Translations under genes and position numbers: made by a program
Part shown: positions 17,713 to 26,672 of the stretch, piece by piece
Layout: every line of letters starts with the position of its first letter
How positions within the stretch are numbered: the first letter of the stretch is position 1
Notes under the pieces: model-generated
What the model was told of the DNA's origin: nothing
Databases searched by the model: none
Seen by the model: only the letters and a program-made list of their open reading frames with translations
NCBI GenBank assembly: GCA_039986595.1
Contig: JBDWQJ010000004.1
Location: 682,001 to 746,000, forward strand
Direction: 5' to 3'
Origin: Lentilitoribacter sp039986595
GTDB taxonomy: Bacteria; Pseudomonadota; Alphaproteobacteria; Rhizobiales; Rhizobiaceae
Length of the DNA: 64,000 bases

Positions 17713-19242
17713 ATGGTTGAACGCAAATTAAAACGAGCAGGCGGTAGAGCAACACGAGTTGCTGCACGCAAGGCACCGGAATCTGAGTTTGATCCAAGTG
17801 CACCAGGTCAAATTGGTGGGCAGTACAAGCCGCTAAACCAGCACGAGCTGACCGAAACGCTTAATACAGCTTATAAAATTCTTGCGGAAATTGGCATGGC
17901 AGAGGTGCCGCAAGTGATTGAAGATTTGGCCCTTTCAAAAGGTGCTCATCTCAATGATCGTGGTCGATTATGTTTCCCAAGATCTATGATGGAAGATATT
18001 GTCGATGGTGCGGCTAAGAGTTTTATCTATTACGGACGTGATCCAAAGCACGACTTTGAAGTTGGCGGTGATAAAGTTTATTTCGGTACTGGTGGTGCAG
18101 CTGTTCAGACGTTAGATCTGCAGCAAGGGATATACCGTCCGTCGACGCTGAAAGATCTTTATGATTTTACACGATTGATTGATACGCTTGAGAATGTCAG
18201 CTGGTTCACGCGCTGCTGTGTTGCAACAGATGTGCCGGATAATTTTGATTTAGATATCAACACCGCCTATGCCTTGTTGCGCGGGACAACCAAGCCGGTT
18301 GGCACAAGTTTTACCCTAGGATCAAGCGTTGATCCAATTATCGATATGTTTGATATTGCGATGGGCGGTGAAGGTGCATTTGCCAAAAGACCATTTTGTA
18401 AAGCACATATTTCGCCTGTGATATCGCCATTGCGATATGGTGAAGATGCTGTTGATGTGACGATGGCATGCATCAAGCGCGGTGTTCCTATCAATTCAAT
18501 TATTGCCGCGCAATCGGGCGCAACGGCTCCCGCTACGCTTGCTGGAATGCTGGCACAAACAACTGCTGAAACGCTTGCGGGTCTTATGTTGGTAAATTTG
18601 CTTGAACCTGGATATCCGATGATCTTTTCAAACTGGCCTTTGGTGATAGATTTGCGCACGGGTGCGTTTTGTGGCGGTGGTGGCGAGATCTCAGTTATGA
18701 ACGCAGCGGCTGCGCAAATATCAAATCATCTTGGTTTGCCATCGGGTGTTGCATCCTCGATGAGTGATGCAAAATCGGTAGATGCGCAGATGGGTGCTGA
18801 AAAAGCATTGAGCGCATTAGCTGCAGGGTTATCCGGTGCGAATATGGTTTATGAAAGCTCAGGTATGATGGCCAGCCTTTTAGGTGCTTCATTTGAGGCA
18901 TTCGTGCTTGATAATGAAATGCTCAGTCATATACATCGCACGATACGTGGTATTGAAGTGAACGAAGAGACGCTCGGGTTTGAAGCGATTAAAGAAGGCG
19001 TTTATGGCGAAGGTCATTTCTTAGGTGGGTCACACACAATGGATGCAATGCAGAGAGATTATTACTATCCTAAGATTGCGAACCGCGATGATCCTCGCAG
19101 TTGGGCCGACAACGGGTGCATTGATGCATGGTCTGCAGCAAAGCAGAAAGTGATGTCGATATTAGATAGCCATCATCCAGATTATTTATCGTTTGATGCG
19201 GACCAAAAAATCCGCGAGCGTTTCAATATTTTACTGGATTAA
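17713..19242 (+). CDS. MttB-superfamily (non-pyrrolysine) methyltransferase
   Basis: This 509-residue protein belongs to the trimethylamine methyltransferase MttB superfamily. It has a long TIM-barrel body with KPVGTSFTLGSSVDP, FCKAHISPVISPLRYG and GGGGEISVMNAAAAQ. The frame has no internal amber codon, so it is a non-pyrrolysine member. Characterised relatives demethylate quaternary amines (glycine betaine, proline betaine, carnitine) and transfer the methyl to a corrinoid protein. No corrinoid protein or corrinoid:THF methyltransferase lies nearby. The divergent LysR gene and the dehydrogenase-like gene suggest methylated-amine catabolism. The N-terminus is basic (KRAGGRATRVAARK). Confidence 0.88.
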   Translation: MVERKLKRAGGRATRVAARKAPESEFDPSAPGQIGGQYKPLNQHELTETLNTAYKILAEIGMAEVPQVIEDLALSKGAHLNDRGRLCFPRSMMEDIVDGAAKSFIYYGRDPKHDFEVGGDKVYFGTGGAAVQTLDLQQGIYRPSTLKDLYDFTRLIDTLENVSWFTRCCVATDVPDNFDLDINTAYALLRGTTKPVGTSFTLGSSVDPIIDMFDIAMGGEGAFAKRPFCKAHISPVISPLRYGEDAVDVTMACIKRGVPINSIIAAQSGATAPATLAGMLAQTTAETLAGLMLVNLLEPGYPMIFSNWPLVIDLRTGAFCGGGGEISVMNAAAAQISNHLGLPSGVASSMSDAKSVDAQMGAEKALSALAAGLSGANMVYESSGMMASLLGASFEAFVLDNEMLSHIHRTIRGIEVNEETLGFEAIKEGVYGEGHFLGGSHTMDAMQRDYYYPKIANRDDPRSWADNGCIDAWSAAKQKVMSILDSHHPDYLSFDADQKIRERFNILLD

Positions 19243-19258
19243 GTGCCCCAAAATTTCC

Positions 19259-19289
19259 TTGACCTTCCAGTCACTGTAACCCTTATAAC
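19259..19289 (+). promoter_or_regulatory. CueR/HmrR-type promoter of copA
   Basis: TTGACC (19259-19264) and TATAAC (19284-19289) are separated by 19 bp, the over-long spacer typical of MerR-family-activated promoters. The spacer carries a partial dyad, TTCCAG-TCA-CTGTAA, that resembles the CueR/HmrR operator. A CueR-like gene is encoded downstream in the same cluster. Confidence 0.75.
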
Positions 19290-19315
19290 AGGGTTAAGAA
19301 ACTGGATAATTGGAC

Positions 19316-21742
19316 ATGACAGACAAAAACCAGCCTGAAGAAAAGTGTTGCGATGGCAATCACAAATTTGTGGCAACGTCACAAACCGTTACAGATCTTT
19401 TTGAAGCAGCAACGATTGCAGTTGATGGTGCAGTGAAAGACCCTGTTTGCGGTATGGCGGTTAAGTTGGGGAATAACAAGCCATCGCTTAAATATCATGG
19501 CGATGAGTTTCATTTTTGTAATCCAAAATGCCACGATAAATTTGAAGCAGATCCCTTCTTTTATCTGTCTGGTAACAAAGCCAAGCAATCCCAATCCGCT
19601 CCGAAAAATGCGATATTTACCTGTCCGATGGATCCAGAGATCGAACAGGAAGGACCAGGTACCTGCCCAATTTGTGGGATGGCGCTTGAGCCGGCGGATG
19701 GAATATCTGATGGACCCAATCATGAATTGATAGATTTCACCAGACGATTATGGGTGAGTTTAATCGCTGCTGTGCCATTAATGATTTTAACGATGGGGCC
19801 AATGCTAGGGCTTCCTATCCGTCAATTTTTTGGGGAACAATATTCGCTATATTTGGAGTTTTTGCTCGCTACACCTGTTGTGTTATGGGCAGCGTTTCCG
19901 TTTTTTGCCCGCGGTTTAACCTCGATTAAAACATGGAACTTAAATATGTGGACCCTGATTATGATCGGGGTCGGTGCCGCTTATCTATATTCCACAATTG
20001 CAACCTTTTTCCCAAATCTGTTCCCCGATGGTTTGCAGATGCAAGGTGGGCATTTGCCGGTCTATTTTGAGGCTTCGGTGGTCATTATTGCGCTTGTGTT
20101 TGTCGGACAGGTATTAGAATTACGAGCACGTGAACGAACAGGAGATGCGATTAAAGCCTTGCTTGATTTATCGCCGAAGACAGCGCGCCGCGTGCTTGAA
20201 AACGGTGAGGAATACGATGCGCCGCTAGAGAATATCATACAAGGTGATGTCCTTCGTGTTCGCCCCGGTGAAGCCATTCCTATTGATGGTGTTATCACCG
20301 ATGGGCAATCAAGTATTGATGAAAGCATGATGACGGGTGAAGCAATTCCAGTTGAGAAATCTATCGGTGATCATGTCACCGGCGGCACAATTAACAAAAA
20401 CGGTACGATGATCATTAAAGCCATGAAGGTTGGTGATGAAACCGTACTTGCAAAGATCGTATCCATGGTCGCGTCCGCGCAACGCTCGCGCGCACCTATC
20501 CAAGCGCTTGCAGATAGGGTTGCGTCTTATTTTGTGCCAACAGTAGTTCTGGTCGCAATCATTGCATTTTTCACATGGTTATTTGTTGGACCAGAACCAA
20601 CTTTTGTGTTTGCTATCGTCTCTGCTGTTTCGGTTTTGATTATTGCATGTCCATGTGCTTTGGGTTTGGCAACTCCGATGTCAATTATGACGGCGACAGG
20701 GCGTGGTGCGCAGGCGGGTATTTTGATCAAGGATGCGCAAGCGCTGGAGCGAATGGCTGAAGTTGATGTTTTGGTGGTTGATAAAACGGGAACGCTCACA
20801 TTGGGTAAACCGCATCTTAACGAGATTGTCATTTTGAACGATAAGTTTGATGACGACAAAATCTTGCAAGTTGCTGCCGGATTAGAACATGCATCTGAAC
20901 ACCCGCTCGCCGAAGCTATCATGAGCGCAGCAAGAGAAAAAGGTGTTAAGCTAGCGTCAATTGATGGGTTTTCTGCTGTTACTGGCAAAGGTGTAAAAGC
21001 GCAATTTAATGGTCAGGATATTGCCATTGGGAATATGGCGATGATGGAAGATCATCAGATTGATACATCTCATGGTTTGGATAAAGCCAACAAACTTAGA
21101 GAAGGCGGAAGCACTGTGATGTTTGTCGGCATTGCTGGCGAATTAGCAGGACTTTTATCGGTCACGGATCCCATCAAATCAAATTCAAAAGATGCCGTGC
21201 AACGTATTTCTGATCTTGGCATTAATATCATTATGGCAACGGGTGATAACCAGGTAACAGCAGATGCTGTTGCACGCAAACTTGGGATTTCAGATATTCG
21301 CGCAGAGATCCTTCCCGAAGATAAAAAGGCGCTGGTTGATGAGTTGCACAATAAAGGTTTCAAAGTTGCCATGGCAGGTGATGGCATTAACGATGCGCCA
21401 GCACTTGCTGCAGCGGAAGTTGGTATTGCGATGGGGACAGGTGCAGATGTTGCGGTGGAAAGCGCTTCCATTACGCTACTTTATGGAGATCTCATGGGTG
21501 TGGCGCAGGCGCGAATTTTGTCTGATTCCACGATTACAAATATTAAGCAGAACTTGTTCTTTGCGTTTGCCTATAACAGCTTGGGCGTGCCTATCGCAGC
21601 TGGGATTTTGTATCCGATAACGGGGCTTTTGCTCTCTCCAATGCTGGCTGCTGCGGCAATGAGCCTGTCATCTGTATCTGTTATCTCAAATGCATTGCGT
21701 TTAAGATCACTTAATCTTGATAAAGCGTTGATCGAAAAATAA
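19316..21742 (+). CDS. copA: Copper-exporting P1B-type ATPase with N-terminal YHS and metal-binding domains
   Basis: This 808-residue P-type ATPase has an N-terminal YHS domain (DPVCGMAVK, FCNPKCHDKFEADP) and a short heavy-metal domain (FTCPMDPEIEQ, GTCPICGMALEP) instead of classical HMA domains. Eight membrane segments, the ion motif ACPCALG, the phosphorylation motif DKTGTLT and the hinge GDGINDAPAL follow. It expels Cu(I) from the cytosol. The ATG at 19316 fits the start; an in-frame TTG lies 6 nt upstream. The promoter has CueR-type architecture and a CueR-like regulator lies downstream. Confidence 0.94.
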   Translation: MTDKNQPEEKCCDGNHKFVATSQTVTDLFEAATIAVDGAVKDPVCGMAVKLGNNKPSLKYHGDEFHFCNPKCHDKFEADPFFYLSGNKAKQSQSAPKNAIFTCPMDPEIEQEGPGTCPICGMALEPADGISDGPNHELIDFTRRLWVSLIAAVPLMILTMGPMLGLPIRQFFGEQYSLYLEFLLATPVVLWAAFPFFARGLTSIKTWNLNMWTLIMIGVGAAYLYSTIATFFPNLFPDGLQMQGGHLPVYFEASVVIIALVFVGQVLELRARERTGDAIKALLDLSPKTARRVLENGEEYDAPLENIIQGDVLRVRPGEAIPIDGVITDGQSSIDESMMTGEAIPVEKSIGDHVTGGTINKNGTMIIKAMKVGDETVLAKIVSMVASAQRSRAPIQALADRVASYFVPTVVLVAIIAFFTWLFVGPEPTFVFAIVSAVSVLIIACPCALGLATPMSIMTATGRGAQAGILIKDAQALERMAEVDVLVVDKTGTLTLGKPHLNEIVILNDKFDDDKILQVAAGLEHASEHPLAEAIMSAAREKGVKLASIDGFSAVTGKGVKAQFNGQDIAIGNMAMMEDHQIDTSHGLDKANKLREGGSTVMFVGIAGELAGLLSVTDPIKSNSKDAVQRISDLGINIIMATGDNQVTADAVARKLGISDIRAEILPEDKKALVDELHNKGFKVAMAGDGINDAPALAAAEVGIAMGTGADVAVESASITLLYGDLMGVAQARILSDSTITNIKQNLFFAFAYNSLGVPIAAGILYPITGLLLSPMLAAAAMSLSSVSVISNALRLRSLNLDKALIEK

Positions 21743-21791
21743 CTGATTGTACTTGACCCTTTGGGGATTGATCACTTTATGTATTGATGAA

Positions 21792-21965
21792 ATGACGAAA
21801 AACATAACAGACGATATAAAACTAGGTAAAGAAGCGACGCGAGATGAAAAACTCTCGTGCCGAGAAGCTATGTTTTCAAAAGCTAAGTCGATTGGGTTTT
21901 CGCAAAAAGAAATCGCGCTATTAGAGATGATGTATAAGATCGAAGAGGATCGGACAGAAAAATGA
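21792..21965 (+). CDS. Small protein between copA and the MerR regulator (57 aa)
   Basis: No family is recognised. The frame from the ATG at 21792 encodes a charged helical protein (CREAMFSKAKSIGFSQKE, LLEMMYKIEEDRTEK) with one cysteine. Its stop overlaps the start of the MerR gene by ATGA, which implies translational coupling. It could be a small accessory of the copper circuit, or merely a coupling leader peptide. Confidence 0.55.
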   Translation: MTKNITDDIKLGKEATRDEKLSCREAMFSKAKSIGFSQKEIALLEMMYKIEEDRTEK

Positions 21966-22357
21966 ATATTGGGCAGGCTGCCAAACTTTCAGATTTATCG
22001 GTGAAAACAATTCGATATTACGAAGATATAGAGCTTGTCAAACCAGAACGTCTTGAAAACGGTTATCGGGATTATTCAGACGCTGATATTCATTGTTTGG
22101 TTTTTTTACAGCGTTCACGCGGGTTGGGTTTTACCATTGATGAATGCCGATTGTTGCTTTCACTTTATGAAGATGATCACCGTTCGAGCCGTGATGTAAA
22201 AGTGATTGCAAATGATAAATTGGTTGAAATTGATCGTAAGATTGAAGAGCTGCAATCCCTTAAGAATACGCTGAATACCTTAGTGAATAATTGCCACGGC
22301 GATGATAAACCAGAATGCCCAATCATCGATAATCTTTCCGGTTTACGTACACAATAA
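21962..22357 (+). CDS. cueR: CueR/HmrR-type MerR-family copper regulator
   Basis: This 131-residue MerR protein starts with NIGQAAKLSDLSVKTIRYYE, the typical winged helix of the family, followed by a dimerisation helix. It ends with the metal loop CHGDDKPECP, where the two cysteines are separated by seven residues as in CueR. Such proteins bind Cu(I) and twist promoters with 19-bp spacers to activate them. The matching promoter lies before copA. The start overlaps the preceding small gene by 4 nt. Confidence 0.9.
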   Translation: MNIGQAAKLSDLSVKTIRYYEDIELVKPERLENGYRDYSDADIHCLVFLQRSRGLGFTIDECRLLLSLYEDDHRSSRDVKVIANDKLVEIDRKIEELQSLKNTLNTLVNNCHGDDKPECPIIDNLSGLRTQ

Positions 22358-22410
22358 ACGTTTACTTCTTTACTATTGTATTTGATAGTTTTTTAAACGA
22401 GTGCGCTAAG

Positions 22411-22770
22411 ATGAAACCCAATAAAATAACGATATGCTCCACCTGCGATTATGGTATAAATCACAGTGTTGATGGCTTTTTAAAACAACTTGAAAATTCC
22501 ATTATCGATAGCCAATTGTCAGATCATTTCGATGTCGAAACTGTTGAGTGCTTAGGTGCTTGCGAAACGCCCATGACGATTGCATTTCACGGTAAAGACA
22601 AAGCGTGTTTTGTATTTTCAGGAATAGATCCAAACACGGATCTGAAAGATATCATCGCAACAAGCGAAACCTATCTAAAAGCGCCAAAAGGCTGGATTGA
22701 AGATGCTCGCTCTTGCGGACGATTGCGCGAATTGTTGCGATCGCGTGTTCCAGCCTTTGGCTCCAATTAA
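22411..22770 (+). CDS. DUF1636-family metal/Fe-S binding protein
   Basis: This 119-residue protein has an N-terminal CSTC motif and a central ECLGACETP motif, giving four cysteines in a thioredoxin-like ferredoxin pattern. This is the DUF1636 signature. DUF1636 genes often sit near cobalt or cobalamin genes, and here its 3' end overlaps the convergent metal-binding gene of the CbtAB unit by 4 nt. It may bind metal or an Fe-S cluster. The function is not established. Confidence 0.82.
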   Translation: MKPNKITICSTCDYGINHSVDGFLKQLENSIIDSQLSDHFDVETVECLGACETPMTIAFHGKDKACFVFSGIDPNTDLKDIIATSETYLKAPKGWIEDARSCGRLRELLRSRVPAFGSN

Positions 22771-23255
22771 TCAACCTCGATGATAAAGCTTTGTTCTATT
22801 GGTTTATCATCAATGGCCAATTGTCGGTGATCATTTGAGTTGAGTGAAACTTTGATAGTGTTTTTACCTGAAGGTAGCTGAGCGATATGATACCAATTGC
22901 TATAGTGCCGTGCGACCTTCTCCCCATTGATATAGATATGCGCATGCCCTTCACCATCGATGTGAGCCTTGCTGGCATTTTGTGGGGCAAAGAAAAATTT
23001 CGTGGTTTCAATCTGCAAGTTCCATCCTGTCATGGGATCAGCGATGAATGATAATGCTAATTCTGGAGCTTGCTCTTGGGAAACAGCTAACAACTCATCG
23101 TGCTTCATATTGTGATGAGTATCGCTATGGGTAGATGCTAAATGTTCACCATGGTCGTGACCATCAAGTGTGACATCGTAAGAAGCGGCTGTAAGAAAAC
23201 CTGCTGTTGCGCCAAACAATGTACCAATAGCAAAAAGCGCGAGTGAACGGCTCAT
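22767..23255 (-). CDS. Membrane-anchored His-rich protein, probably metal-binding
   Basis: This 162-residue protein has an N-terminal hydrophobic anchor or signal (about residues 4-24). A histidine-rich linker (DGHDHGEH, HSDTHHNMKHDE) and a beta-rich domain of about 90 residues follow. The domain ends with LPSGKNTIKVSLNSNDHR. The same domain is at the C-terminus of the protein at 41887-42717, with shared DG.GH.H.Y.NG and LNSNDHR motifs. It follows cbtA on the same strand, so it is likely the third gene of the cobalamin-controlled unit and may capture cobalt in the periplasm (inference). Confidence 0.75.
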   Translation of the reverse strand: MSRSLALFAIGTLFGATAGFLTAASYDVTLDGHDHGEHLASTHSDTHHNMKHDELLAVSQEQAPELALSFIADPMTGWNLQIETTKFFFAPQNASKAHIDGEGHAHIYINGEKVARHYSNWYHIAQLPSGKNTIKVSLNSNDHRQLAIDDKPIEQSFIIEVD

Positions 23256-23335
23256 AGGATTTGTCTTTCATTTTGATGTGTATGTTAATGTTGGCGCGAA
23301 GTTAAAAATTCCGCGCCAAGATATAATCAGACTGA

Positions 23336-24034
23336 TTAACTTGCGGCAGCTTGGCTTTCGCGCAGGCCTTCTTTTTGCCAAAAATACCCAGCGAAAAATC
23401 CTGTAAGCACCCAAGCTGCAAGTCCAACACCAAAAGCACGCGCGGCAAATAAGGCACCAATTTCAGTTGGAACTGGCCCTTCAAAGACGCTAGGTTCTGG
23501 CGCGCCAATGAGATGTGGTGCAATTAACAATATGCATGCTAACCCCCACATCATCCAGTTTTTACCAAATGCGATAAGCCACATAGCAACAGCAGCTGCA
23601 ATGACTGTCGGGAACCACCAAATTTGACGTGCGTAAACATCAGCTGCTGCGACGCCTGGAACTTCCGGCGCAAGAGAAAATCCCGGCGCGAGATGAACAG
23701 CAATAAAACCTGCAACGCCCCAGATGATGCCTTGTCTGGCATCAACTTTGTTTCCTATCTCTTCTGAATAGGCAATGGTCGCGATTAAAATGAAGGCATA
23801 GGCTGTGTAGATCATAATGGTGAAGACGATACTTAACGCATCCCGCATAACTTCTATGCCACCAAGATCCTGAACAGCGCTAATGGCCTCGCCGCCAAAG
23901 TGAACAAGTTCACCAGATTCATAAAGTTCAGCATGCAACAATACTGGTTGCACGAACATGAGCTGCAGCAGGCTCGCAATTAAGCCCGCAACAGAGCCAG
24001 CGAACAAAGCGCTGACAGCAATACGTGTGAACAT
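23336..24034 (-). CDS. cbtA: CbtA-family cobalt transporter subunit
   Basis: This 232-residue membrane protein has about five or six hydrophobic segments. The first contains AGSVAGLIASLLQLMFVQPVL, typical of CbtA, and LAPGFSLAPEVPG is the conserved CbtA motif. CbtAB is a predicted cobalt uptake system found under B12 riboswitches. It follows cbtB after 6 nt. Transport is inferred from family context. Confidence 0.92.
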   Translation of the reverse strand: MFTRIAVSALFAGSVAGLIASLLQLMFVQPVLLHAELYESGELVHFGGEAISAVQDLGGIEVMRDALSIVFTIMIYTAYAFILIATIAYSEEIGNKVDARQGIIWGVAGFIAVHLAPGFSLAPEVPGVAAADVYARQIWWFPTVIAAAVAMWLIAFGKNWMMWGLACILLIAPHLIGAPEPSVFEGPVPTEIGALFAARAFGVGLAAWVLTGFFAGYFWQKEGLRESQAAAS

Positions 24035-24040
24035 AATGAA

Positions 24041-24214
24041 TTAGTGGCAAGGAAAGCCAGTTGCATGACGCACATCATGTGCAGCATCGTGCAAAGCGCC
24101 AGCTTGTACGTGGCCCACAACGAAAATAGCGGCCATGCCGATGAAGGCACTTACAATGATTGGTAAGATTTTTGATTTTGAGCCAGAAACGGCAACAGTC
24201 GATTGAGTCTTCAT
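24041..24214 (-). CDS. cbtB: CbtB-family small cobalt transporter subunit
   Basis: This 57-residue protein has a single hydrophobic helix (IIVSAFIGMAAIFVVGHVQA) and a C-terminal histidine-rich tail (LHDAAHDVRHATGFPCH) typical of CbtB, likely a metal ligand. I start it at the ATG at 24214, downstream of the riboswitch. It is followed immediately by cbtA. Confidence 0.92.
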   Translation of the reverse strand: MKTQSTVAVSGSKSKILPIIVSAFIGMAAIFVVGHVQAGALHDAAHDVRHATGFPCH

Positions 24215-24261
24215 TTTTAGGTCCTTTTTATTGTCACACCCGACAATATTCAGATTAAACA

Positions 24262-24458
24262 AACGTCTGGCAGGTCTCCTGGCTCGCGGCGTAACATGCA
24301 ACACCTGCCTTCCCATCGCGTTACCGCAAAAGTGGCGTCATATAGGTGTGCACTTACCGCATACAGTCGCGGGGGCGGCTTTGGCTAAAAGTTCCCATTT
24401 GGGTCAACTCTTTCCAAATTCCCTGTTCGTTTCCAAGCACTTTGTGCCTCGCAGAAAA
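24262..24458 (-). ncRNA. Cobalamin (B12) riboswitch
   Basis: The minus strand carries the conserved B12-riboswitch blocks in order: AGCCGCCCCCGCGACTGT (24363-24380), the GCCACTT stretch further on, GGGAAGGC (24307-24314), and GCGAGCCAGGAGACCTGCC (24269-24287). It ends about 50 nt before the cbtB ATG. Adenosylcobalamin binding should switch off expression of the cobalt uptake unit. Confidence 0.95.
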
Positions 24459-24823
24459 CCAAACATGATTTTAGTAGCTCATAAATTTACAACAATCAAG
24501 CAACACTATTGCCATTTGGTGCAATAATTTTTGGTCAATCAATATGTAAAAATACAAGAAATTTTGGAATCATTTCCACTTTTTAAGATCACGAAATGGT
24601 TCGAAGTTTTTGAAGTTTTTTGCATTGATAAAAATTTTAAGTGATGAAAAATTACACCATGTAACATTTTTCGAAATAAAATTTATTATATTAAACAATA
24701 GTTTAAATGTGTGTAAATTCGATTTCGATCTTATCTACTAAAAAATTAGTTGACATAAATAAGACATTCGGTGTTTCAATATAGGGGTCAGTTTGGGCTG
24801 ACTCATATTGATTGGAGGAAAGA
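24459..24823. other. AT-rich divergent intergenic region
   Basis: This gene-free stretch of about 365 bp lies between the riboswitch and glpV and must hold divergent promoters. TTGACA at 24750-24755 is a good -35 for glpV, but the best -10 candidates (around 24775-24782) give spacers of 19-21 bp, so the match is uncertain. GTCAG-TTTGGG-CTGAC (24787-24802) is a small inverted repeat near the glpV start. I see no open frame with coding character. Confidence 0.6.
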
Positions 24824-26560
24824 ATGCAAAAATTATTGCTATGCACGGTAGCATCAATCGGATTGTTGAGTGGAATGAACTCAGCGTTCGCTGATTCTGC
24901 TGCTGCAAAAAAATGGATTGACCAAGAGTTTCAACCGTCTTCGCTGTCAAAAGACCAGCAGATGTCAGAAATGGAATGGTTTATTTCCGCAGCTGAGCCT
25001 TTCTCAGGCATGGAAATTAATGTGCTGTCGGAAGGTATTCCAACGCACTCATACGAATCAGAAGTTTTAACAAAAGCGTTTGAAGAAATCACAGGCATCA
25101 AAGTCAACCACCAGATTTTGGGCGAAGGTGAAGTGGTGCAGGCTGTTCAAACACAAATGCAGACAAAACGTAATCTTTATGATGGTTATGTGAACGATTC
25201 TGATTTGATCGGTACGCACTCACGTCTGCAATTGGCTTACAATTTGACAGATCAAATGGCTGGTGAATGGTCAGCATCAACATCACCAACTCTTGATCTT
25301 GAAGATTTCATGGGCACTCAGTTTACAACTGGTCCTGATGGTAAACTTTATCAATTGCCAGATCAGCAGTTCGCAAACCTTTATTGGTTCCGTAAAGATT
25401 GGTTCGATCGTCCTGACCTGAAAGAAGCATTTAAAGCGAAATATGGCTATGATCTAGGTGTTCCAGTTAACTGGTCAGCCTATGAAGATATCGCTGATTT
25501 CTTCTCTAAAGATGTGAAGAACATCGATGGTGTCGATATCTTTGGGCATATGGATTACGGCAAGCGTGCACCTGACTTGGGTTGGCGCATGACTGATGCT
25601 TGGCTATCAATGGCCGGTGCTGGTTCAAAAGGTGAGCCAAATGGTGTGCCGATTGATGAGTGGGGCATTCGCATGGAGCAAGGTTCTTGTAATCCTGCTG
25701 GTGCATCGGTTTCTCGCGGTGGTGCTGCAAACGGACCGGCAGCAGTTTACGCGATCCGTAAATGGGATGAATGGCTACGCAATTACGCACCTCCTGGTGC
25801 TGCAAGCTTTGACTTTTATCAGTCACTACCTGCACTAAGCCAAGGTAATGTTGCTCAGCAAATCTTCTGGTACACAGCGTTTACTGCTGACATGGTGAAG
25901 CCAAAATCTGAAGGCAATAACACTGTCGATGATGAAGGCAATCCACTATGGCGTATGGCGCCATCTCCACACGGCCCTTATTGGGAAGAAGGTCAAAAAG
26001 TTGGCTATCAGGATGTGGGTTCTTGGACGTTCCTAAAATCAACACCAACAGATCGTGCGCAAGCTGCGTGGCTTTATGCTCAGTTTGTAACATCTAAAAC
26101 TGTTGATGTGAAAAAATCACATGTTGGTCTAACGTTCATTCGTGATTCATCTGTGAACCACGAAAGCTTCACAGAGCGCGCTTCTAAACTTGGTGGTTTG
26201 GTAGAGTTCTATCGTTCACCTGACCGTGTGGCTTGGTCTCCAACAGGTGTTAACGTTCCTGATTATCCAAAGCTTGCCCAAATTTGGTGGCAGCAAATTG
26301 GTGATGTGAACTCAGGTGCCTTTACACCACAAGAAGCTATGGACCGTCTTGCTGAAGAGATGGACATCACTATGGCTCGTATGCAGCGCGCTGATGAAGG
26401 TGCAAATGTTTACGGTGGTTGTGGCCCTCGCTTGAATGAAGAAAAAGATCCTTCTGAATGGCTAGGTAAAGGCGGCGCGAAAGCTAAGCTTGATAACGAG
26501 AAACCACAGGGTGAGACCGTTAATTACGACGAGCTTGTCGCACGCTGGAGTGCAAACTAA
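24824..26560 (+). CDS. glpV: Glycerol ABC transporter substrate-binding protein
   Basis: This 578-residue extracytoplasmic binding protein has a signal peptide (residues 1 to about 22, ending AFA). It has a maltose-type body rich in aromatic residues (LPDQQFANLYWFRKDWF, WRMTDAWLSMAGAG). Size and neighbours match GlpV of the rhizobial GlpSTPQUV glycerol importer. GGAGGAAAGA precedes the ATG. In the rhizobial cluster the binding-protein gene comes last; here it comes first and is separated from glpS by a strong hairpin. Glycerol is the expected ligand by family. Confidence 0.85.
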   Translation: MQKLLLCTVASIGLLSGMNSAFADSAAAKKWIDQEFQPSSLSKDQQMSEMEWFISAAEPFSGMEINVLSEGIPTHSYESEVLTKAFEEITGIKVNHQILGEGEVVQAVQTQMQTKRNLYDGYVNDSDLIGTHSRLQLAYNLTDQMAGEWSASTSPTLDLEDFMGTQFTTGPDGKLYQLPDQQFANLYWFRKDWFDRPDLKEAFKAKYGYDLGVPVNWSAYEDIADFFSKDVKNIDGVDIFGHMDYGKRAPDLGWRMTDAWLSMAGAGSKGEPNGVPIDEWGIRMEQGSCNPAGASVSRGGAANGPAAVYAIRKWDEWLRNYAPPGAASFDFYQSLPALSQGNVAQQIFWYTAFTADMVKPKSEGNNTVDDEGNPLWRMAPSPHGPYWEEGQKVGYQDVGSWTFLKSTPTDRAQAAWLYAQFVTSKTVDVKKSHVGLTFIRDSSVNHESFTERASKLGGLVEFYRSPDRVAWSPTGVNVPDYPKLAQIWWQQIGDVNSGAFTPQEAMDRLAEEMDITMARMQRADEGANVYGGCGPRLNEEKDPSEWLGKGGAKAKLDNEKPQGETVNYDELVARWSAN

Positions 26561-26602
26561 GTTCCTCCCGAATGTTGGAATAATTTCCAAATTCCGACAA
26601 AA

Positions 26603-26626
26603 GCTAGGGCCTCTATAGGCCCTAGC
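26603..26626 (+). terminator. Strong hairpin between glpV and glpS
   Basis: GCTAGGGCC and GGCCCTAGC form a perfect 9-bp stem around the loop TCTATA. It is not followed by a T-run. It is better read as an mRNA 3'-end stabiliser or partial attenuator that raises binding-protein levels over the downstream genes than as a full terminator. Confidence 0.75.
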
Positions 26627-26672
26627 AACTTCGTAAAAATTCCTGATTACAAAATATAGAAAATGGTGCTCC

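Noticed and set aside
17713..19242. Pyrrolysine-containing trimethylamine methyltransferase
   Set aside because: The 509-codon frame has no internal amber codon, so it is a non-pyrrolysine family member.
20527..20988. Long minus-strand frame inside copA
   Set aside because: It is antisense to a conserved ATPase, has low-complexity serine/alanine content and no ribosome-binding site or family motif.
24231..24527. Plus-strand 98-residue frame over the riboswitch
   Set aside because: The region is explained by the cobalamin riboswitch on the opposite strand.
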